This document shows, piece after piece, positions 26,456-35,699 of a stretch of DNA of 64,000 nucleotides. The notes below the pieces were generated by a model. That model saw nothing but the letters and a program-made list of their open reading frames with translations. It had not been told where the DNA came from and did no database searches. The translations under genes were made by a program, and so were the position numbers. Position 1 is the first letter of the stretch; each line of letters starts with the position of its first letter. The stretch lies in contig DLGZ01000054.1 of the NCBI GenBank assembly GCA_002482965.1, forward strand, positions 228,122 through 292,121, given 5' to 3'. The DNA is from Verrucomicrobiaceae bacterium UBA7681. Lineage in GTDB: Bacteria; Verrucomicrobiota; Verrucomicrobiia; Verrucomicrobiales; Verrucomicrobiaceae.

Positions 26456-26583
26456 CGTGAAATGATATGACAGCGGTGATGATGAAATGTGACTGACTAT
26501 GTGCTGCGGGCACTTCCTCGCAGTCGCAACTGCACGCAAAGAATCAACTTGCTGGGAAAAAAACGAATAACTACACTCCTGAG

Positions 26584-27732
26584 ATGTCTTGGACAATTGT
26601 TTTATGCTCCGAAATCAAGCCTTTTTGGGAAAACCGCATATGCGACCATGACTTTGCACTTCAGTTCCCAGGAGCAGGATGGATTCCCTGTTTTGCGGAC
26701 AAGCTGAAGCAGGCTGGGCACGCATTTTTGACGAGTGATCTCGCGCTGCAGCAGATCGCAGAAGGGAAGCTCGCGCCCGAGCGCACAATTTTGATCTGCG
26801 GTGAGCATGCCAGGCATGGCTTGGAATTGATCAAACTGGGGTGCAAGCCCGGCGTCATGATCTGTGCGGAGTCTCCGATGTTTGCCCGCAAGTTTTATGA
26901 TCGGATCCGTTTTTATTGTGATCCTTATCCGATCAAATGTCTTTTTAAGGGCACGATCGACCAGTTCTACCCTAATGATCCACTGGCGCTCCGGACACGA
27001 TTTGCCATTTACCGCAGGAGAGACGGGTTCAAGCCGGGCATGCCATGGGCAGAGCGCAAGCCCATGGCCATGGTGGTGAGCAACAAGTATTGGAGGCACC
27101 CCTTGGAGCTCAAGAGGCTGCTTAAGAAGCCGAGCAGCATTTTTGGCTGGATCCGCAGCAAACTGTGTCTGAGCAATTCGCCGATCAACCGTCATACGAT
27201 GAAGCACCAGTTGCATGACTACAGGCTGAGTTTGATTCAGCATTTTGCAGCCAAGGGACTCGATCTGTATGGAAAAGGCTGGGCTCAAGTACAGAACCTG
27301 CCGTTTGTGTGGCGCAGGAGGCTGGCGCCTGTGCTCAGCAAGCTGAGTGCAAAGCAATGCGCGGACAAACATGAGACCATCTCCCAGTATAAGTTTTGCG
27401 TTGCCTTGGAAAATGTCGCCGCTCCGGGTTACCTGACGGAAAAGATCATTGATTGCTTCGTGGCGGGAGTGGTGCCGCTGTATCTCGGAGATCCTGACGT
27501 AACCTCACACATTCCTGAAGGAAGCTTCGTGGATCTGCGGCGCTTTAAAACGATGCCCGCCCTAGAGCAGTATCTGAATGAGATGACGGAAGAACAGGCG
27601 CAGGCGATCATTCGGGCAGGCAGAACTTATCTGGAGAGTGAGTCCGGGCAGCAGCATGACTATGAGGGGCAGGCCTCTTTCATCTTCCAAAAGGTGGCCA
27701 AGCAATTTTCACTTGAACCAAGTCACCAGTGA
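26584..27732 (+). CDS. GT10-like (alpha-1,3/4-fucosyltransferase family) glycosyltransferase
   Basis: 382 residues. The C-terminal part carries the GT10 donor site: YKFCVALENVAAPGYLTEKIIDCF, AGVVPLYLGDPDV, then HIPEGSFVDLRRF. This ALEN...YLTEKI..C..AG..P.Y.G sequence is the hallmark of fucosyltransferases, which use GDP-fucose. The N-terminal acceptor domain has CAESPMFARKFYDRI. No GDP-fucose synthesis genes (gmd, fcl) are in the window, so the real donor is uncertain. Divergent from the FkbM pair, and its 3' end overlaps the GT2 gene at 27709 by 24 bases. Confidence 0.85.
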   Translation: MSWTIVLCSEIKPFWENRICDHDFALQFPGAGWIPCFADKLKQAGHAFLTSDLALQQIAEGKLAPERTILICGEHARHGLELIKLGCKPGVMICAESPMFARKFYDRIRFYCDPYPIKCLFKGTIDQFYPNDPLALRTRFAIYRRRDGFKPGMPWAERKPMAMVVSNKYWRHPLELKRLLKKPSSIFGWIRSKLCLSNSPINRHTMKHQLHDYRLSLIQHFAAKGLDLYGKGWAQVQNLPFVWRRRLAPVLSKLSAKQCADKHETISQYKFCVALENVAAPGYLTEKIIDCFVAGVVPLYLGDPDVTSHIPEGSFVDLRRFKTMPALEQYLNEMTEEQAQAIIRAGRTYLESESGQQHDYEGQASFIFQKVAKQFSLEPSHQ

Positions 27733-28728
27733 CTGCAGGCGCTTACGGATGGTGTTGCGCAGTTTGACTGGCAGCACGGTTCTCACGAAACGGTTCATGG
27801 TCGTTCTCTTGGTGACCGTGGGATTGTCATGAGATGACACCTTCAACTGCGGAAGAGGCACTGCGGGCTGTGAACTCCATTCGTTGTTGAGCAGCGCGGC
27901 TGTGAGTTCTTGGTAGTACTTCTTCACATCTGCGGACCGTCGCTTCTCCCAGAAATGCAGGCATAGACCAAAACGCTGGATCATCAGAGTGCAGTAGTGT
28001 CCCAGCCATGCTTCACCCACGGAGGGTTTGGCATCCTGCAGTACGCTGACCTCTTCGAGAAGTTCAGCGCCTTCGCGGAACATCCGCTGAATCAAAAAAT
28101 CCAATTCTTTTTCCGGGGTCTGCTGTGCCTCAACCAGCATGTACTGGCCGTGGCTGTGTATGAATCCTGCCACGGTCGGGTATGAGAGATGATGAACACA
28201 GCAGTCGTCTGCGTATTCTATGCGTCCCACACGGGACTTGTCACTGGCAGAAAAATTGGCGTGAATCCGGTCCTGCACTCGTGCGCGACTCCGGTGAACT
28301 AGAAACGGGTACTCCGTCACATCGGCCAGTTTCCCATAGGGTGTGTTGACCCCATACATGTAGCGCTTTCGTGGCACAAAGATCAAATCCAGATCCTGCC
28401 CGCGCTCCTGAAGAAGTTCCCGACAACTGTTCACGAGCCGTTTGGTCGGCATTTCCGATGCTGTCGAAAAATAGATCCACTCGCAGCTCGTGGCGTCCAC
28501 CAAAGTCTGCAAATTATCCTGCCCTTGAGGAGCGAAAGGGACGATCACATGCTTAATCCTTGCTCCGTAGCTTTCGCAGATGGCCTTCGTGCCATCAGTC
28601 GATGATTTATCAACAACGACCACCTCATCAGCCCAGGTGGCAGCTTGATCCAAGACAGCTCGGATGCGCCCCTCTTCGTTGTAAACCAACAGGAGAAAAC
28701 TGACTTTAGGCGAGGCCATGGCTTGCAT
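27709..28728 (-). CDS. GT2 family glycosyltransferase with a changed DxD site
   Basis: 339 residues (MQAMASPKVSFLLLVYNEE; the second Met, at 28719, is the other possible start). The family pattern is clear: VSFLLLVYNEEGRIRAVLD, WADEVVVVDKSSTDGTKAIC. The acidic site normally written DADE in WaaE-like GT2 enzymes reads STASEMP (CEWIYFSTASEMPTKRLVN), so the metal-binding Asp residues are absent. It may be inactive or use another mechanism. Last gene of the minus-strand operon. Confidence 0.8.
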   Translation of the reverse strand: MQAMASPKVSFLLLVYNEEGRIRAVLDQAATWADEVVVVDKSSTDGTKAICESYGARIKHVIVPFAPQGQDNLQTLVDATSCEWIYFSTASEMPTKRLVNSCRELLQERGQDLDLIFVPRKRYMYGVNTPYGKLADVTEYPFLVHRSRARVQDRIHANFSASDKSRVGRIEYADDCCVHHLSYPTVAGFIHSHGQYMLVEAQQTPEKELDFLIQRMFREGAELLEEVSVLQDAKPSVGEAWLGHYCTLMIQRFGLCLHFWEKRRSADVKKYYQELTAALLNNEWSSQPAVPLPQLKVSSHDNPTVTKRTTMNRFVRTVLPVKLRNTIRKRLQSLVTWFK

Positions 28729-28783
28729 GAAACGAGGCTAAGTTTGCAGGCGACACATTCAATGGGCCGCTCTTACATCATGA

Positions 28784-29563
28784 TCATTCAATAACGGCAT
28801 AAGACAATCCAGTCTCCCAGCCAAACCGTTGCAAGCGAAGATTTGGCAACCCGACGCTGTCAACAATCGCCTTGGTTTCTCCAGGATAGGGGATTTGATT
28901 TACTTCATCGAACACAATCACGGCTCCTTTGGGCATACGGGGCAGAACATGTTCCAAAGCCAGGCGCGTAGGTTTGTACACGTCCATGTCCAAGTGCAAG
29001 AGGCTGACGACGAGGTGCTGGTTGTCCTCGATAAATTTCGGAAGAGTCTGGCAGATGTCTCCCTGAACTAAACGCACTTTCTCAATATGACCAATGAACC
29101 GGTTGCTGTCAAAAACCCGAATAGCATTCAACAACTCATCCTTATCTGAATAGCAAAAACCACCCTTCTTCAGGTGAGATGAAGGGCTGGTTCCGGTTAG
29201 GTCCTCTTCAGTTACCTCTGGAATTCCTTCGAAAGTATCAAAGCCGATGATCTCCCTCGTATAGTTGACAGGCTCCAAAATGGCAGACAGGTGCGACCAA
29301 GTGAACAAGCTCTGCCCTGCATTGACTCCGAGGTCCAGAATGGAACCATGGACGTTTAGGATTTTGCGAAAGATATCGGAGTGCGCCAAAAATTTCGACA
29401 GCCGCTGACGCCGAACAAAACGGGAAAAGGACTCCAACTTGCTGAAGGAAGACCCGGGCGTTTCATCGAAAAGAGTCCCGTAAGAGTCCATCGCCTGAAC
29501 GTCACGTGGCGACTGGCGATTCCATTCCGCCATAATTGTTTCATCATTTTGGTGCTGTTTCAT
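28784..29563 (-). CDS. TylF/MycF-type O-methyltransferase
   Basis: 259 residues. DLGVNAGQSLFTW (SAM motif I), EIIGFDTFEGIPEVTEED, and LLHLDMDVYKPTRLALEHVLPRMPKGAVIVFDEV (metal-binding Asp cluster) are the TylF signature. TylF-type enzymes are Mg2+-dependent sugar O-methyltransferases (macrocin, mycinamicin). Here it probably methylates a sugar hydroxyl of the glycan built by the operon. It is 7 bases downstream of the PhyH gene. Confidence 0.85.
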   Translation of the reverse strand: MKQHQNDETIMAEWNRQSPRDVQAMDSYGTLFDETPGSSFSKLESFSRFVRRQRLSKFLAHSDIFRKILNVHGSILDLGVNAGQSLFTWSHLSAILEPVNYTREIIGFDTFEGIPEVTEEDLTGTSPSSHLKKGGFCYSDKDELLNAIRVFDSNRFIGHIEKVRLVQGDICQTLPKFIEDNQHLVVSLLHLDMDVYKPTRLALEHVLPRMPKGAVIVFDEVNQIPYPGETKAIVDSVGLPNLRLQRFGWETGLSYAVIE

Positions 29564-29570
29564 AATTATT

Positions 29571-30311
29571 CTAGGAATTAAGGTCTTCCAATGTGTGCAG
29601 GTTCTGCAACCGGAAAAGAAGGGTTAGTCGCGCACGATCAGGATTACTATTCAATGCACCACTGTGAATGGTTTTGCTATGAAAGACCGCCAAATCACCC
29701 GCATTGTAGTGATCTGGAACTTCGATTTTCAGACGCTCCACTTGTTCATCACTCAAGTTGTAGTCAAACTTGCTGGAATCTCCCGCCCGTTCGAAATTAA
29801 AGCTGTCAGCATTGATGTGTGATGCTGCTGCGATTTGCAACAGGCCCATAGACTTATCAATGTCCACCAAGGGGATCCAATAGGTGAATGAATCCTGCGT
29901 TCCTCGATTGTAGAGATAATCGTGATGCCACTTGATGTGATTATTTTTGTCATCAAGAAGATCGAGGCGCACCTGCACGCGCGGCCAAATTCCAATCGCT
30001 TCTGTATTCAACAGTTGTTTGGCCAGGCTTTGCACCTGGGGCAGTGTCGTCACCGCAAGAATAAACGGGATCTGCTGAAGACGCTGATATAGAATGGACT
30101 GCCATTCGGGTCTTTGATGCAAGATATCCACAAGCAACCTGTCTATCTCAGAGGGCGGAGCTTCTTTCGCCTGGACGTTCATTTGACCGTAAAATGCCAC
30201 AGCCAACTGGCGGACTTCTTCTTGTATGCGACCAATCTCAGCGTCGGTTAGAAATCCTCGAACCAGTGAGTAACCGCTGTCCTGGCATTCCTGAGCTATT
30301 TTGCCGTTCAT
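29571..30311 (-). CDS. Phytanoyl-CoA dioxygenase (PhyH) family Fe(II)/2-oxoglutarate oxygenase
   Basis: 246 residues from the ATG at 30311 (MNGKIAQECQDSGYSLVRGFLTDAE). An in-frame ATG at 30359 adds 16 residues. The iron ligands are visible: HxD in IKWHHDYLYNRG and the distal His in VFHSKTIHSGALNSN, followed by DRARLTLLFRL for 2-oxoglutarate. PhyH-family enzymes hydroxylate small molecules and sometimes nucleotide sugars. Placement between a sugar methyltransferase and the thiamine-diphosphate enzyme suggests hydroxylation of the same sugar, which is inference. Confidence 0.82.
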   Translation of the reverse strand: MNGKIAQECQDSGYSLVRGFLTDAEIGRIQEEVRQLAVAFYGQMNVQAKEAPPSEIDRLLVDILHQRPEWQSILYQRLQQIPFILAVTTLPQVQSLAKQLLNTEAIGIWPRVQVRLDLLDDKNNHIKWHHDYLYNRGTQDSFTYWIPLVDIDKSMGLLQIAAASHINADSFNFERAGDSSKFDYNLSDEQVERLKIEVPDHYNAGDLAVFHSKTIHSGALNSNPDRARLTLLFRLQNLHTLEDLNS

Positions 30312-30393
30312 AATTGATGGTAATCGATTGGGTGGTTGTGTGATGAAGGCGTTCTTCACGAATGTTGACCATGTGACATGATCGCAGTCATTT

Positions 30394-32124
30394 TCAGGTG
30401 CCTTCCATTTCTACCGGCTTGGCGAGAGGCTCCATCTGCGAAATTGGCAGTCCAAACGCCATTTTAGGATATGCGTTCGTTTCCGTCGCAATGCCAACCT
30501 CCAGGAGGAAGGGCGCTGCGGGATTTTCCCAGCATTTCTCAAGGGCAGTGGCCAGCCCTGAGGTCTCTTCGACAAAGGCAGAAGCAATGCCGTAAGCTTC
30601 CGCAAGCCTGCTGAATGATGGCGTGGTGTACCCCCACAGAGTGGACTGATACCGTCCATGGAAATAAGATTCCTGAAACTGACGGACCATGCCATGACAC
30701 TTGTTGTTTACGACGATGATCTTGATGGGCAACTGCAGTCGCACAATCGTCTGCAATTCCTGAAGATTGAGCTGAAAGCCGCCATCCCCGGCAACGACCA
30801 CCACAGGTGCGCTTCTGGCACCTAAACAGGCACCAATGGCGGCTGGCAGGGCAAAGCCCATGGCACCCATGCCACCCGAAGTGAGGAGTCGCTGATGAGA
30901 CCTCAGGTCGATTGATTGCGCGCCCCACATCTGATGCTGACCAACATCCAAAACATAGGCAGCAGCCGCGTTCGAAACGTCGGAGAGCCGATGCATGAGT
31001 TCGTTTGGATTGATTCCTGTACCACCTCTAAACTCCGCTGTATCAGGCCATTGATTTTTTAATTCACTGATTCGAGCGTTCCATTCGGGCTTGGTGGAGG
31101 ACTTCGGAGGCGTTGCGATTGCCTGTTCGAGAAAAGTGTCCAGTTCACTGACCAGCGCGATGCAACCACTCACCCGGTTGTTCATTTCTCCGGCCTCGCA
31201 ATCCACGTGATAAATTGTGCGACCCTCTTTGAACCCGTCGGTATCCGCACCGGTCTGGCGCACATCAAGCCGACTTCCGAGGACCAAGAGGAGATCGCTT
31301 TCCGCGAGTGCTATGTTTGCCCAGCGGTTGCCGTAACTGCCGATCAGCCCGACTCGAAGCGGATCATCCGATGGCAGCACGTCCACGGCCATCAACGAAT
31401 ACGCCACGGGAATCCCCAGGCCACTGGTTAAGCTGCGAAAAGATTCCGTTGCGAGCGAGGAACGGATGCCGCCTCCAGCTAGTATCAGCGGCCGTTTTGC
31501 GACAGCGAGATCCTTCTTAAATCCATCCCAAAACTCCGCCGCCTTTGGATTTGAAGGCTCCATGGCTTTTTGTGGTCTGACGCTGTCCAGTCGGCTGAGA
31601 TCGGTGATCTCGGCGCGCTGCACGTCCATCGGCACATCAATCAGCACGGGACCGGGACGGCCGGAGGAAGCTAGATCGAACGCCTCCTCCAACATGCGCG
31701 GAAGGTCATTGGGATCATTGACCAGCCATGCGGCCTTGGTGACGGGCTTGGCCATCGCCACGATGTCCGTCTCCTGAAAGCCGAGCTGGCGAATCGCACG
31801 ATCTCCCTTTTGTTCGTGGCGATTCACCTGACCCGTAATGAAAACTGCGGGGGTCGAATCAAAATAGCAACTCCCAATGGCTGTGAGCAGATTCGTAGCA
31901 CCGGGACCGCTGGTGGCCATGGCGACCCCAGGCACTCCAGTGATGCGGCCGTAACCTTCGGCAGCAAACCCGGCCCCCTGCTCATGGTGCATGCTGACGA
32001 TCCCAATTTTCGTCTGCTGATGCAGCGAATCGAGCAGAAAAGTTATCATCCCGCCGACGAGTTCAAAGACATGACTCACTCCACGGTGTTCGATATACTT
32101 GGAAATGTAGTCAGCAGCTTTCAT
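30394..32124 (-). CDS. Thiamine-diphosphate-dependent enzyme, acetolactate-synthase/YerE-like
   Basis: 576 residues from the ATG at 32124, which overlaps the SDR stop by ATGA. Three ThDP-enzyme domains are visible: the N-terminal PYR domain with the catalytic Glu48 in SMHHEQGAGFAAEGYGR; the central FAD/transhydrogenase-type domain; and the PP domain with VAGDGGFQLNLQELQTIVRLQLPIKIIVVNNK, which binds ThDP-Mg2+. It is shaped like large-subunit acetolactate synthase. Because it sits beside rfbFGH, a YerE-like role (moving a two-carbon acetyl unit from pyruvate onto C-4 of a CDP-keto-dideoxyhexose) is more likely than branched-chain amino-acid synthesis. Confidence 0.86.
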   Translation of the reverse strand: MKAADYISKYIEHRGVSHVFELVGGMITFLLDSLHQQTKIGIVSMHHEQGAGFAAEGYGRITGVPGVAMATSGPGATNLLTAIGSCYFDSTPAVFITGQVNRHEQKGDRAIRQLGFQETDIVAMAKPVTKAAWLVNDPNDLPRMLEEAFDLASSGRPGPVLIDVPMDVQRAEITDLSRLDSVRPQKAMEPSNPKAAEFWDGFKKDLAVAKRPLILAGGGIRSSLATESFRSLTSGLGIPVAYSLMAVDVLPSDDPLRVGLIGSYGNRWANIALAESDLLLVLGSRLDVRQTGADTDGFKEGRTIYHVDCEAGEMNNRVSGCIALVSELDTFLEQAIATPPKSSTKPEWNARISELKNQWPDTAEFRGGTGINPNELMHRLSDVSNAAAAYVLDVGQHQMWGAQSIDLRSHQRLLTSGGMGAMGFALPAAIGACLGARSAPVVVVAGDGGFQLNLQELQTIVRLQLPIKIIVVNNKCHGMVRQFQESYFHGRYQSTLWGYTTPSFSRLAEAYGIASAFVEETSGLATALEKCWENPAAPFLLEVGIATETNAYPKMAFGLPISQMEPLAKPVEMEGT

Positions 32125-33221
32125 TTGGAATATGCCTCGCAGGTAACTGCCTCTGTTCCAAAAGCGGAGGAAGGGAAGCGCTCGGTGAAATAGCGGACTG
32201 ATCTTGCAAAGCCCTCCATCACTGAATAGCGGGCACGCCATCCAAGCGCAATCAGACGATCCACATTTGGGACGCTCATTGATACTGGGCTGGCTAAGTA
32301 GCCGTCCTTGGGACTGCCCAGTTTTTCAACGCTCAAATTCCATTCGGGAAACAAGGAGACCAGAGTTTCAGCCAGTTCTCCAATGCTGCAGACCGCCGCA
32401 GGATTGCCGGCATTGTAAGCTTCGCCCGGCCGGCCTTTGAGCAGGATGGTGAAAAACGCTTTCACGCCGTCACTCAGATAACAAAATGCACGCACTGCGC
32501 TGCCGTCACTACGCATGACGATATTGCGCTTGTTGACGATATCGTTCACGAAGTCGGCGTAAACACGGCCATCGTCCAGCGCCATGCCCGGGCCATATGT
32601 ATGGAAGGGGCGAACGATGACGCAGGGAACCTGGAACTGCTGCGCGTAGCATACTGCCAAGGTCTCGGCTGCTCTCTTGGCCTCCGCGTAACAGGATCGG
32701 GGGTTCAATATGTCAATATATCCGTAGTCCGACTCGCAGGTTGGCGTCTTGTCGGGCTGCACCTGCCCATAAACTTCACCACTGCTGAAAAAAAGAAACC
32801 CTTCACTGCCCCACTCCCGGGCAAGCTCAAGAAGGTGGCGGATTCCCATCAAGTTTGCAGTCATCGTGCCAACTGGATCGGGGCCGTAGTACTTCGGGCT
32901 GGCCTGACTTGCTGCGTGAATGATGAAGTCGCAGCGTTGTTTGACGGGAATCCCCTCGGAGACATTGCCGACAACGAAAGACAAGTCGGATCGTCCTTCG
33001 TAGGCAGCAAAGCGAGCTTTGGCTTTGGCCAGATTCCGCACGAGGCAGATGACTCGGCATTCCATCCCAGCTTCCGTGTTCAGCCGGAGAAGTGTTTCGA
33101 TCATGTAGGCGGGAAGACATCCATTCCCTCCCGTGACCAGCACGGTCTTCCGACGGAATCTCTGCCAATCAAGCGGGCAGGCCAAGATATCTTCGAGATC
33201 CTCAGTAATGACGGGATGCAT
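32121..33221 (-). CDS. NAD-dependent epimerase/dehydratase (extended SDR)
   Basis: 366 residues. The Rossmann motif is TVLVTGGNGCLPAYMIETLL, the catalytic serine lies in FFSSGEVYGQ, and the YxxxK in SCYAEAKRAAETL. RPFHTYGPGMALDDGR and AYNAGNPAAVCSIGELAETLV are typical of nucleotide-sugar epimerases, dehydratases and UDP-xylose synthase-like enzymes. TGGxGxxA/GxxI is slightly altered (GGNGCLPAYM). It overlaps the thiamine-diphosphate enzyme by ATGA, so it probably acts on the same sugar, perhaps as the reductase of a branched-chain sugar (the YerF step). Confidence 0.82.
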   Translation of the reverse strand: MHPVITEDLEDILACPLDWQRFRRKTVLVTGGNGCLPAYMIETLLRLNTEAGMECRVICLVRNLAKAKARFAAYEGRSDLSFVVGNVSEGIPVKQRCDFIIHAASQASPKYYGPDPVGTMTANLMGIRHLLELAREWGSEGFLFFSSGEVYGQVQPDKTPTCESDYGYIDILNPRSCYAEAKRAAETLAVCYAQQFQVPCVIVRPFHTYGPGMALDDGRVYADFVNDIVNKRNIVMRSDGSAVRAFCYLSDGVKAFFTILLKGRPGEAYNAGNPAAVCSIGELAETLVSLFPEWNLSVEKLGSPKDGYLASPVSMSVPNVDRLIALGWRARYSVMEGFARSVRYFTERFPSSAFGTEAVTCEAYSK

Positions 33222-33237
33222 GCGATGGGAAAAGACG

Positions 33238-34176
33238 TTAATCGACCCAGTCGGCGAGGAGTTCAGCGTGTTTCTCGTGGTGAAGGAAGAAGAAATTTGT
33301 GTCCTTCGTCTGTTCAGATACTACAGGGCAAGCATGCAGGCGACTGCCGTCGATGACGAAACAGGCATATCCTAACTGCTGAAAAAAGTGGATGAGGTCG
33401 TTCGGGTGATAATCGTATTTTGCACTCCACTTGCGCAGCATTTCTGCGAAGACCGCAGGGCGGTCGCGTGCAAGAATTTTTTCTGCGCCTCGAAACACGA
33501 GCAACTCAGCGCCTTCCACATCACATTTGATGAAGTCGGTCCTCACATCATTGGAGAAGCAGTAGTCGTCCAGACGGACAACCTCACAACGCACTTCCTT
33601 GACATCGGGTCCGTCGAGGATGCGTGTCATGCCCGCCGCTGCTGAAAGGCTGGGATAGCTATAGAATATGATCTCCCCGCTCTTATCCGAAAGCCCCAAG
33701 TCAAGCGGGCGCACGGTCGTTAACCCATTCAATTCGAAATTCCGCTTCAGTGTTGTGTAGGTGTCTGGAATCGGCTCAAACGCTATCCCCTCGATGCCTG
33801 GGAAATAGTGAGCCAAGGCCAAGCTGTAAAATCCAGCATTGGCTCCGATATCGATAAAACGTGCGGATGAACCACCCAGTTGAGAAATGATGTGCCGAAC
33901 AGCCTGCACTTCATCATGTTCATAATCGTTGAAGTTGAGCACTTCAAAAGGTGCATTGCGCATGTCCCCCGGAGGACAGATCATTGAAATGCGTGGATCC
34001 TTGAATTCTGCCACGATCCCATCATGCCGTATCTTGATCTCCGTGATGTTTGCATCCTTTAAGGATTCCGAATAAGAAAAAAGGCATGCGTGCTCAGCAC
34101 TCATCGCCTCGATAAAACGCCCCTTGTCTATCTGACCTGTGTGAAAGTCCTTTTTAATTTGGAGCAATTTGTTCAT
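33238..34176 (-). CDS. FkbM family methyltransferase
   Basis: 312 residues. SAM motif I is ARFIDIGANAGFYSLALAHYF, followed by GIAFEPIPDTYTTLKRNFELNG, and the signature VVRLDDYCF...VRTDFIKCDVEGAELLVFRGA is clear. An N-terminal helical extension (about 1-75) precedes it. The start overlaps the rfbH stop by ATGA. Probably O-methylates the dideoxyhexose or a neighbouring residue of the glycan. Third FkbM-type gene in the window. Confidence 0.86.
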   Translation of the reverse strand: MNKLLQIKKDFHTGQIDKGRFIEAMSAEHACLFSYSESLKDANITEIKIRHDGIVAEFKDPRISMICPPGDMRNAPFEVLNFNDYEHDEVQAVRHIISQLGGSSARFIDIGANAGFYSLALAHYFPGIEGIAFEPIPDTYTTLKRNFELNGLTTVRPLDLGLSDKSGEIIFYSYPSLSAAAGMTRILDGPDVKEVRCEVVRLDDYCFSNDVRTDFIKCDVEGAELLVFRGAEKILARDRPAVFAEMLRKWSAKYDYHPNDLIHFFQQLGYACFVIDGSRLHACPVVSEQTKDTNFFFLHHEKHAELLADWVD

Positions 34177-35690
34177 TGAATCTCAGTAGAATGATGTCTG
34201 GCTTTGGCGACAATAAAGTCGTGGATCACCGCAAGTTCATAGTCAAGCATTGATCTGGAAAGTCCAGGGTAGGTGCCCAGAAAGATGGCGGTGTTCATGA
34301 TCTCATCGGCACCGGTCAGGGGTGTGGCGACGCGCAAGGCTTCCGGACGATCTTTTTGAAGTTGAACGAAGGCGGGCTGGCGGAGAAGGTTGCCGCCGAA
34401 GAGCATGCGGTTGCCGATCTTCTTTGCGTCGAGGTGTCGGCCAAGATCTGTGTGGGTGAAGGGGGCGCTCTGTTTGACCCGAATCATGAAGCCGAACCAG
34501 GAGCAGTCCACGCGACAGCCTGTATCGTCCCAGATAAATCCATCCGGTGACCAACCTTTGGCGTGTGTAGGAAGGGAGAAACTGATGAACTCCTCCAAGT
34601 CGGCAAGGCCTGCGCGGAGGTAGTCCCAGTTTTGTTTGCGTGCTTCAATGAAGGCGGGGAGTTTTTTGAGCTGCTGGCGTCCGATGGCAGCCTGGGGATC
34701 GAGCGGCTTCAAATTGTAGCCGAGGTGGCTGTAGATGTATTTGTGGTCGTAGCCTTTGGGGAGCTCGCCGAGCTGCCAGTCGAAGCGTTTGCCGCAGGTG
34801 TTATCGATGCCTGAGGCGCACCAGCAGTCGCGACCCCAGTCACGGAAGCTTTCGGCATAGCTCTTGAGCGGCGGACGATGGACGATATTGACCGCGCCCC
34901 CCTCCCCCATGGTGAGATGATGAGGAGGATAAAAGGACTGGGTGGAGATGTCTCCCCAGGTGCCTGTGTAGCGAGTGATGTGAGTGCCGTCTGCGGGGAT
35001 GCCGGGAGAGTTTTCTTTGAATCCGAGAGCGGCTGCACGCCCGATGGGCATGGAGTAGGTGCAGCCGAGGGCGTCGCAATTGTCCTCAATGAGCCAGAGG
35101 TCATGCTTGCGGCAAAACTCGATGACGGCACCGAGATCAAAGGGATTGCCCAAGGTGTGGGCCATCATGACGGCTTTGGTTTTACCGACGACGAGCGCGG
35201 CCTCAAGCTGCTCAACGCAAGCGTTGCCGGTGTTGGGGTCGTTGTCGATGAAGACGGGGACGGCACCGCACTGAATGATGGGGGCGACGGTGGTGGGAAA
35301 GCCAGCAGCAACGGTGATGACTTCATCTCCGGGCTGGATGCGTTTGTGCGGCGGCAGTTTGTGCGTGGTGAGTGCGGCAAAGGCCACCAGATTGGCGGAG
35401 GAGCCGGAATTGACGAGCAGGGAGTGTTTGACGCCAAGGAAGCCGGCGAGTTCCTGCTCAAAGGCCGCTCCTTCCGGGCCAAGAGTGAGCCAGAAGTCGA
35501 GCGTGGCACCGACGGCGGCTTCGACTTCATCTTCGGTGAAGACACGGCCGGCGTAGGGCACGGTGGTCTCCCCAGGGATGAAGGGGGAGGCGTTTTCGGC
35601 ACCGGGACGGTTGGCCGTATGCATGAGTGCGGAGTACTCGCGCGTAAGCCGGAGGATTTCTTGTTTGAGGTCGGAGGGGGAACGTTTCAC
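34173..35690 (-). CDS. rfbH: CDP-4-keto-6-deoxy-D-glucose 3-dehydrase (E1, RfbH/AscC type)
   Basis: 505 residues. It has the DegT/aminotransferase fold but the PLP lysine is replaced by His (FYPPHHLTMGEGG, His258), as in E1. The [2Fe-2S] ligands fit the E1 pattern: GRDCWCASGIDNTCGKRF gives C289-x-C291-x7-C299, and Cys205 in IEDNCDALG fits the more distant one. About 26 residues (roughly 214-240) are inserted compared with the 437-residue enteric enzyme. E1 removes the C-3 hydroxyl of CDP-4-keto-6-deoxyglucose with PMP and an iron-sulfur centre. The reductase E3 is not visible. Confidence 0.93.
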   Translation of the reverse strand: MKRSPSDLKQEILRLTREYSALMHTANRPGAENASPFIPGETTVPYAGRVFTEDEVEAAVGATLDFWLTLGPEGAAFEQELAGFLGVKHSLLVNSGSSANLVAFAALTTHKLPPHKRIQPGDEVITVAAGFPTTVAPIIQCGAVPVFIDNDPNTGNACVEQLEAALVVGKTKAVMMAHTLGNPFDLGAVIEFCRKHDLWLIEDNCDALGCTYSMPIGRAAALGFKENSPGIPADGTHITRYTGTWGDISTQSFYPPHHLTMGEGGAVNIVHRPPLKSYAESFRDWGRDCWCASGIDNTCGKRFDWQLGELPKGYDHKYIYSHLGYNLKPLDPQAAIGRQQLKKLPAFIEARKQNWDYLRAGLADLEEFISFSLPTHAKGWSPDGFIWDDTGCRVDCSWFGFMIRVKQSAPFTHTDLGRHLDAKKIGNRMLFGGNLLRQPAFVQLQKDRPEALRVATPLTGADEIMNTAIFLGTYPGLSRSMLDYELAVIHDFIVAKARHHSTEIQ

Positions 35691-35699
35691 AAAAAAGAT

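Noticed and set aside
30394..32124. Branched-chain amino-acid acetolactate synthase (ilvB)
   Set aside because: No ilvN or ilvC neighbour, and the gene is embedded between sugar-modification genes with an ATGA overlap, so a glycan role is preferred, though not proven.
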